A stretch of 64,000 bases of DNA from Plicaturopsis crispa FD-325 SS-3 (lineage: Eukaryota > Basidiomycota > Agaricomycetes > Amylocorticiales > Amylocorticiaceae): positions 861,263 to 925,262 of the forward strand of contig KN832554.1 of the NCBI GenBank assembly GCA_000827205.1. Direction: 5' to 3'. This document shows positions 57,101 to 64,000 of the stretch, in pieces. A program made the translations under genes and the position numbers. Under the pieces are notes generated by a model. That model made no database searches. It had not been told where the DNA came from and was given only the letters and a program-made list of their open reading frames with translations. Within the stretch, counting starts at the first letter, position 1. The number at the start of each line of letters is the position of its first letter.

Positions 57101-58424
57101 ACATTCGGACGGGCAGCCCAATCTACCCACCATCCCATCAATTTCGGAGCACGGTCGCGAGCACTGCAGCGAGATGGACGATAAGCACACCGACCTGGTA
57201 GGAAACGAATTCAACCACTCCAGGACATCAACCCGGTTCGATTCGTATTCGAAACCAGATCCTTCGTATCTTGTCAACAGTCGCCGCTCCTCAAGTACAT
57301 CCGTCAAAGCGATCTTTACGCCCACTCCCTCCGAACCCACCACCATTCTCATTCGTCGTTCCTCGCCGACGGCTCGTCTGCAGGTTGAGCGCGGCTTGTT
57401 AGATGTATTCTCTGAACTGTGTCTATCCGCCCGCTTCCATGCTCATACACACGATGAAGAACTCTTCCAGGCACCGAGAACCCGCGGTTTTTCACGGTCG
57501 AACTCGGGCTTGACGATGGCAGGGGCCATGGGTGTGGCTGCGAAAAACAGGCTGTCCAAGAAGGAGAGCGTGCTTGTCTCAAGAAAGAAGTCGGGAGATG
57601 GAAATGGTGGTTTTGTTCCGAGCGACGGGATGAAGTCCCCGCCGTCGTCCAGGAGGAAGTCACTTGCGAGTCGGAAGCAGATTCGGAAAGCGATGGGGCT
57701 TTCACCCGTTCCCGTCTTGGCTGATCTTGTGGTGGACAAGGAAGCTCGATACACTACCGCGGAGCATTTACCCGAGTCTCCCACCCCGATGTCTCAATGC
57801 TCTTCGAATCCCAGCTCGGGGCTAGATAGTCCTACTACCGAAGCCTTAGCTCTTCCAGCTCAGATGCCCTCCATCCAGGAGCCTACCATCCGGCCCAGGC
57901 TTTTACAGGTGCGGGAAGCAGACTATCGACCAAAGCGCACTCGATCGATGGTAGACAACGTGCGAGGGTTCTTCAACCCACGCTCCACGTCTCCAACACC
58001 GTCTCATCTTGGAGACTTTCGGGAAACGTTTGTATCGGACTACTCGCAGTCCGCGTTTCTGTCTCCCAGCCCCTCCGTGCCGAAATGGTGGTCCATTGGT
58101 ACCTTGCGGCGTCGCGTGCGCAGCGCGCCGGCTGTCCCGGGTGAGGATTCGTCAGCAGGCGTATCCCAAGAATCCATCCATTCACACCACCCACCCCCTT
58201 CGTTGGTGTTGACTGACTTCGGGGAGACCAGCACTCCTACGCGGCAAAATGGCATAGTATCCCTCTCAAGCCGACCACTCACACGACCCCGTTCTCTATT
58301 CGCTAATACCACCAGTACCCCACGCCGTTCTGCGACCACCAAATCTGCCGAAGCCACGCCCTCCAGGCTGTATAGAAACGTTTCGCTTCTACAGCGCCTC
58401 AATCCTTTGACGCCTTCTCAATAG
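54142..58424 (+). CDS. Rho guanine nucleotide exchange factor 1 (DH-PH)
   Basis: Activates Rho-type GTPases by exchanging GDP for GTP. Start at 54142 (MEVLSPLPPPRSPPKGRSQG). Residues 1 to about 360 are disordered, with Pro-rich SH3-type sites (TPPTPPPKPVG, KPLPPTPPPVPSS). The DH domain starts in exon 1 (KKHHALLELLATEVGYLIDL), has a low-complexity insert in exon 2, and continues FSAREIDLVTRNVEDILTFH, EHFVDELREAV, then SARFNIYESFCSGHPEAFDL. The hallmark DH helix FMDYLIKPVQRICKYPLMLD is intact but comes after a 100-residue insert. A PH-like part follows (VKAKYLGVFLYMGGYLVMAK, CSFRLVCTGQYFELAAACQREKELW with the PH C-terminal helix, split across an intron at 56850-56905). The last 480 residues are Ser-rich tail. 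Acts in polarity or cytokinesis; exact GTPase unknown. Confidence 0.92.
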
Positions 58425-58660
58425 CCGCTCGCTCTAGACTATCGCATAATCCTTCATTCCCGCACTGCATCTTATCATTCCGCCGTATTTTTTGTGTGTA
58501 TTCCCATATTCTCATTCTCGACTCGCCCGCTCGCATCAAGAGATCACTCATGACTGTTGACATACATATCCACATTGTTTTGCTTTCTCTTGTGACATTC
58601 GTACCTGTGTATTTACAAGCATTCTTATTATTAGCATTCATGCACGACCTTTAATATCGA

Positions 58661-61600
58661 TTCATTATGACGGTTGGAAACAAGGTGTAAGCGCGAGCGA
58701 TGAGATACTCGATACATGTATAGGCAAGAGAAAACAGCATAAGAACATGGAAAACACACGCGAAGATGTCAAATAAGCCCATGAGAGCGCAGTAAATCCC
58801 CCCACCTTGCAAGCCCTATGTCAGATTCACGAAGGCATGTCAAATAGATGAAAAAGAGACGTACTCTTCTTTCTGAGCCTCTACTTCCGCCAGTCGTCGT
58901 TTGAGTTGCCTGTCGCGAGGCTGTCAATAAAAGCACACGAACATGCTATTTATCCACTCACGAATTCTCTCTGTTGAGTAGATTTCTGGCCTCCTTCGTT
59001 TGACGAAGATCCAACGTCATGGCCCTCCAAGCTTCGTCCTCAGGCAGATGGGCATCGTTGTACATCCCATCCAGCTCCTCGTTGAACGCCTATTTCCCAA
59101 TATTTAGCAGTAATTTTGCGAGTATTGTCGAGGCGCACGTACATCGTACATGATTTCCTTCTCGGCTGTGGCATCCGTAAGGAGACTTTTTACTAGTTCG
59201 CATTGGCGTTTGGTATTCTGAAGCTCAATGCGAGTCTTCTCTAGGTCCGAAGCCTTCTGTGGTAAAGTGAGAATGTCATCAGGCGATATAGTTTTTCATC
59301 AGCTTACCGCCTTGAACTCGGTTGCGACTTGTCGAATATCATTCTGTATGGTCTCGATATTCGACGCCGCCCGTAGCAGGTCTCTATCAGCGTCAGATAC
59401 CAAACCCTCCACAGACTTTGCGAAACGGTCCAATTTATCCGAGGATTGCGGTTGCGGATCATCCATGGCGAAACCGTTCCTCGAGCGACTCCGGGGTGTA
59501 CCTTCACCTTGCCTCTTCTGAATGAGTTGCCGCATCTCCTCCATACGCTCCTGCGCTGCTTTAGTCTGCGGTCACAAGGATGATTCGTTAGCCGTAGAAA
59601 ATCTCACATCTCTGTATGAAGATACCATTGGCGTGCCACCTCGCTGCGGGGTACGAGGTGCTCCACCCTTTTCGGGCGACGGGGATCTCCATCCTTCGTT
59701 AGTTCCATGCTGAAGTTCAGCTCTTAAGCCGTCAACTTCAATCTTGATACGTTTAACAGCCCGCCGTGACGAATCGACCTGGGAAATATATCAGCACACG
59801 ACAGCATTGAAAGACAATGGACTACACTTACATCTTCCTTCGTAGTCTGAGATAACTGCACTAAATGCTCCACGACTTCACTTTTAGAAGACGAAGCTAC
59901 CATCGATTGCGCTGAGCGGCCGTTCCGTATCACTTGAGGCGAAACCCTGCGTGGCGAAATGACCTTGGGCCTGGACATCGGCGAGTTCCGTTTATTCGCT
60001 CTACGGGCGGGCGTAGGCGTCCCGTTGACAGACGACCTCACCGACGTCTTCTTCTTGATAGACAAGGGCTCGACCATGCTCGGTGTAGCAGGGGCACCGT
60101 TCACAGCAGGCCTGGGGGTCGTTTCTGAATTTTCCGTACGCGTCAACGGCTGCCGCCTGCTTCTGGGCAGAGGCGACGCAAAGTCGTCTTCTTCGCGTGA
60201 AGGGGTTTCGGGCAGAAGTCGCGAATGCGGGTTCACCAGTGTATCTTCCAAGTAGAGGTCGACATCCATGGACGGCAGGCTAGCGGTTGTGAGGTGCTTC
60301 GGCGGTGTCTTTGGGGGGAGGGGTGATGGGCTCCGGGGGCCCATGGGGCGACGTTCATTCGAGTGCAAAGATGCTGATCGAGGGGAGCGGGGGGACCCTA
60401 AATCATCGGGTCCAGGTGTGGTAGGGCGGGTTCTGCTCTGCGCCCTGGAGGCACGCGATGCCGGACGTGTGGGCGGCGGGGGTTCCTCTACCATACGAAG
60501 TCAGCAAGAATCAAAAATATGGGAAGAACAGGAGCTAACCTTCGTATATAGTGTCCTCTATCGGTTTCTCCAATGACAGGGCAGCAGCCTCCTTGCCATG
60601 CTGATTCTGGCTGTTCTTCCGCGCCAGCTCCAGCCGCCTAGTGAGGTCCAGCTCAGACTGGTCCATCCTCTTCATATGCTGCTGGACCGTATCGTCATCG
60701 TCGTCAAAGTCACTATACTCTGGCTCGCTCTCCCGACCATTCACGGACCGACTCCGAGACGGCGCCCTATCGCGCTCACTCTCCGAGCCACCGGGCGATT
60801 TACTCCGTTTCACCAATTTCCTCGACCGCGACGACCGACTCGCGCCAAACGAATCGTTCATGGTCGTCGAACTCATAGTCGTGGCCTGTGTGGCGGTGGA
60901 ATTGGAGCGGTGGGAGAATTTCATGAGGCTGCTATCTGCCGTGGTAGTGGTCGTTGACGACCGGCTGACAGACGATTTGGAGCGTCTGTGGCTGTTGACG
61001 GACCCGCCGAAGAAGTCGCTGCCTTTGGGTAGGCCTGGGCGTGCGTTGAATAGGTTCCTAGAAATGGCGTCGAGGCTGAATATGGCCGCGCGCGACCGCG
61101 TGCTAGCAGTTGGCGTCGAAGGCAGAGAGTTATTGCCCGTGCGGAATTTGAACAGTCCGAACTGGTGAACTGTGCGCAAATGCGTTAACCTCGTTTCGAA
61201 CATAAATATGCGCCACTCATTATTGAGACGCACTAGTTTGGATGACCCTCGCCGGTACCCGCGTAGTCTGGACGATATCTTCCTCGCCTTCATCGTTCGG
61301 GTCGCTAGACGTGACCGTAAAGCGGCAGAGCTCGCCAGCCATTGGCTGCAAACGGACCATCACGAACGGCGGACCCCCCGATCCAAACGGTATAGGATCT
61401 GCAGTGCCCATCGGGTCGACATGCACGACGATCTTGGTCTGCAAGTCCTAATCAGCCACTCGCTCGCCCACGGGGTGAGTCATACGTGTACAGGTATCAT
61501 ACCTTCTTGACCTCTTGGAGAAAAGCTGTCCGCTGGTAAACATTGAAATACGTCCGTGCGAGGGTGACCTTCCCGCCCCTCGACTCTACCTCCCGTTCCT

Positions 61601-63118
61601 CCGCACAAAGAACGACGGACTGACCCGCTTTCGTCCGGTATGTCGCCTGGACATTCCATAGGTTCTCCAGAAACCGTTTCTTATCCGCGTCTGTGCGTGT
61701 GGGATCCAAGTAGACCGGTGCTGGGGGGTGCACGACTGCCAACGACCGGAATGGCCGGCCAGACCATCGGTCGCTAAACTCGTTTGGGGGGTTCTCCAGG
61801 TACAAATGTATGTCTGTAGGAGAATGGACGTCAGTAATCAGTATACGGAGTGATTTGTCCGACCTACCAGCACCGCCCACGTCAGCCGCCACCACATCTG
61901 TGACATCCACCACGCCTTTGCAGCTCAGACCGCTCTTCTTCAACCCAAAAGGCATCCCACCGGCCTTTGTCACCTTCTCCATGTCATCTAGTCCTGCTAA
62001 AACCCTGCCGCTCTTCTCTCCGTTCCCAGGCCGCTTAACAAGCATCAACTTGTCGTCAAACAAGAAAAGCGTGCAGTGCAGCGAGCCCGTAGACGAAGGC
62101 GGGCCCGACGACGCAGAAGGCGCCACGTCCGGCGACACATCCTCAACATCGATGCAGTCGATAAATCGCCGGGAGTTCGAAATCAGCCCGGGAGGGAACC
62201 CATCGACGGTCGCGCTCAGGCAGTACATGATCGTCGCGCGCTTCGTCTGCTCGTCCGTCTCCGCGAGCGCGATCTTGCTCGCGATCTCGTCCGCCTCCAC
62301 GAGCTTCGCGCGCTGCGGGTCGCCGGGCGCCATGCGCTTGATCATCGTGCGGAATAAGAGGGTGTACCGCGGGATGCGCTGGACGGGGTCCATCAGCAGC
62401 TCGCGCAGGCCCACCCGATTGCGCGTATCCGCGTTGGAGTATTTGATACGCTGGGTCAAAGATGTTAACACGATGCGAGGGAAGGTAGACGGGACCCACG
62501 TCAATGAAGGCTGCGAATCCGGACGACCGTTTGGCCATCTCTCGCTCGAATATTGTCTGTGCCTCTTCGCGCTTGATGTAATACTGTTTATAATGCTCGA
62601 ACCCGCGTATATCCTTGAAATGCTTCAGCACGACGTCGCCGATGCCGCCCACAGTGTTCGGTCCATCAGGCAAAACCATTCGCTCGAGGTCTGCTAAGAA
62701 AGCCTCGTTGACAGGAAGCAGGTTGTCGACATTTCCGAAAAGTGTCTTCGCCTCGTAGGCCGGGAGGATCAAAGTATCCTTGTTCCGCGAGAATCGCCGC
62801 AGTGGATCGGCGTAGTCGTGCTTGAGGGTGTGTAGGCGCTTAACGTAGGACCGCTCTGTGGTGACAAGTTCGTTGATGATATCGGCTAATGCGGATGCGT
62901 CTGTCATCGCGCGCTTTCGCTGCGTTGCTCGGTCCTACATGGGTGTTTAACGCCTGCGGAGTATTTCAAGGTCGCAAGACCTTGCTGAGAGCGTGATCAT
63001 CCTAGTAATGTACTCACCGTTTCGGCTTCTAAGTTCTGCTCGGAGCTGGACGCAAGAATGGTGCTTCGTGCGGTGGCGCCTAATGGTTCACCAAAGGACA
63101 CAACCAAGTCTTGCACAT
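58661..63118 (-). CDS. Rho guanine nucleotide exchange factor 2 with C-terminal coiled coil and hydrophobic tail
   Basis: Second RhoGEF, convergent with the first. The DH domain opens ALADIINELVTTERSYVKRL, continues DPLRRFSRNKDTLILPAYEA, and after an intron RELLMDPVQRIPRYTLLFRT, the hallmark helix. A PH-like part (LHCTLFLFDDKLMLVKRPGN, FLENLWNVQATYRTKAGQSV) and VVHVDPMG segment follow. Then a Ser-rich region, a coiled coil over several exons (EEMRQLIQKRQ, KASDLEKTRIELQNTKRQCE, EAWRAMTLDLRQTKEARNLL, KRRLAEVEAQKEE), and a last exon whose canonical TAG acceptor keeps frame into GGGIYCALMGLFDIFACVFH, VLMLFSLAYTCIEYL, ending IMNRY at 58661. That end is about 35 hydrophobic residues, enough for a membrane anchor. 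The exon join at 60494/60535 was tested by frame. The 5' end is not settled; an exon with GEPLGATARSTILASSSEQN lies upstream of the DH domain. Confidence 0.85.
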
Positions 63119-63809
63119 CTGTTGCCGGTATTATGCTACACATCGCGCACGATAGACGTAGCTCGCACCTTGCGGTAATCTTCTGTTTCCATCTGGGCTC
63201 TCTACAACAAGTCCGCAGAAGAAAACGCGTTTCGTGACGTTGTGTCCGGAGGAGTTGGACCTTGACGGTTGCCAGTCGTCGCCGCTAGCTAACGGTACGA
63301 CCTTTCTCGGAGAAGCGCTCAAGGCCATATAAAGTAGCGTCCAGAGTCGCCGTAAAGCAGAAAGATATAAGTAAGATTGAAAGCGAGGTTAGCTAGAGAG
63401 CCCAGCAGATGTTTGTGTGCGGCTGGGATGGTTGTGGTTTCGCACCAAGGGATTAGCAGATCACATGGTCGCGTTTGTTTCCTTGTTTTCGCTGTCTGCA
63501 ATTAAATTGCGCTCAATTTCTCCGCCGCTATACATGGTCTGTTGTTTTTCTCTCAAGAAAACCTTGCTGGAAGACATGAGAACTAGTGCTCGTCTCTGCT
63601 GCGACCGCTATCCTTGACTGGAAATAAGGAGTCGCTTTCAACAAGAAGTAAGTACGCAATGCGCCGTCGATGTGTATGACGCTAATCGTTCTTCACAATT
63701 TTTCCACTTAGGCAGGTCCTACAGAATGCTACTCACAGGTCCAGGATACTGTGTCCAGTGATCCACACAACGGGCGTGTGCAAGCGGCAGTGCCATACGG
63801 AAGACTTTC
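63119..63809. other. 5' region of RhoGEF 2 and 3' region of next gene
   Basis: About 690 bases. It may contain a first exon of RhoGEF 2 near 63173-63196 (METEDYRK in frame before a gtgcga donor), which I could not join in phase. The rest is spacer and the 3' leader of the partial gene beyond 63810. No repeat or RNA gene seen. Confidence 0.4.
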
Positions 63810-63984
63810 TCATCTTTTTTTGGCCTTCCGTTTTTCTCGTTCCTCCGCCAGGAGCTCCAAGCGCCTCTGTTTCTCCTTGTGGGGTGAATGGGCATAAGAA
63901 GTGCCATCAGGTCCCGGGCTCGAAGGAGGGGTGTGGGTCGAAGATTTGACCGACGCGTCTGCGGCGGACGACTCTGGTTCAGCA
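63810..63984 (-). CDS. last exon of an unknown protein (5' part outside window)
   Basis: A splice acceptor (atatcccag, ending at 63985) opens a 58-codon frame to a TGA at 63810-63812. The residues are disordered and then strongly charged: SSPGPDGTSYAHSPHKEKQR, RLELLAEEREKRKAKKR. A basic Lys/Arg/Glu helix at the extreme C-terminus is common in nucleolar and RNA-binding proteins, but the family cannot be told from this piece. The rest of the gene lies beyond the window end. Confidence 0.55.
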
Positions 63985-64000
63985 CTGGGATATCACTCCG

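Noticed and set aside
1-64000. Retroelements, DNA transposons and CRISPR arrays
   Set aside because: No reverse transcriptase, integrase or transposase motif, no long terminal repeats and no regular spacer-repeat array were seen by eye.

Overview
The window is nuclear DNA from a filamentous basidiomycete, most likely an agaricomycete. Genes are dense and packed on both strands. Most are split by 45-70 base introns with GT-AG ends and CTAAC-like branch points. Several families point to Agaricomycetes: F-box/LRR expansions, a DUF6533 membrane protein, S28 serine peptidases and a secreted chorismate mutase. I saw no retroelement, virus-like element, DNA transposon or CRISPR array. All gene models are read by eye; where a splice junction could be tested by reading frame and protein similarity this is stated, otherwise ends are approximate.

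Layout. 1-4.3 kb: three F-box genes on the minus strand; the first runs off the window, the first two are recent tandem copies that share their promoter, and the second and third end in acidic tails. 4.5-6.7 kb: secreted S28 serine carboxypeptidase; a paralog lies at 31.4-33.6 kb. 8.0-8.6 kb: orphan single-exon gene. 8.6-12.7 kb: no gene I can defend, but one long perfect hairpin. 12.7-19.8 kb, all plus strand: DUF6533 membrane protein split into about 13 exons, secreted chorismate mutase, GNAT acetyltransferase, Prm10/ThrE-type transporter. 19.9-24.4 kb: cytosolic phenylalanyl-tRNA synthetase alpha (minus) head to head with an MFS transporter. 24.7-26.4 kb: tandem pair of unknown low-complexity proteins with Tyr-Ser-Asp-Gly repeats. 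26.9-31.2 kb: Barentsz/CASC3-like exon-junction protein, divergent from a soluble epoxide hydrolase. 34.7-36.2 kb: THO3 (WD40). 36.8-40.5 kb: large unknown membrane protein. 41-46.8 kb: F-box gene, peroxin PEX2, THO7, short-form tRNase Z. 47.3-50.2 kb: divergent GH3 glycosidase. 50.5 kb: intron-containing tRNA-His. 51-52.5 kb: Grr1/AMN1-like LRR protein. 54.1-63.1 kb: two large convergent RhoGEF genes. 63.8-64 kb: last exon of a gene that leaves the window.

Function. Most of the block is housekeeping: translation (PheRS, tRNA-His, tRNase Z), mRNP assembly and export (Barentsz, THO3, THO7), peroxisome import (PEX2) and Rho signalling (two GEFs). Around these sit accessory genes: secreted peptidases, chorismate mutase, GH3, epoxide hydrolase, F-box proteins and the YSDG pair. 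The least described items are the YSDG pair, the RhoGEF with a predicted hydrophobic C-terminal anchor, the GH3 protein with altered substrate-site motifs and the acidic-tailed F-box family.
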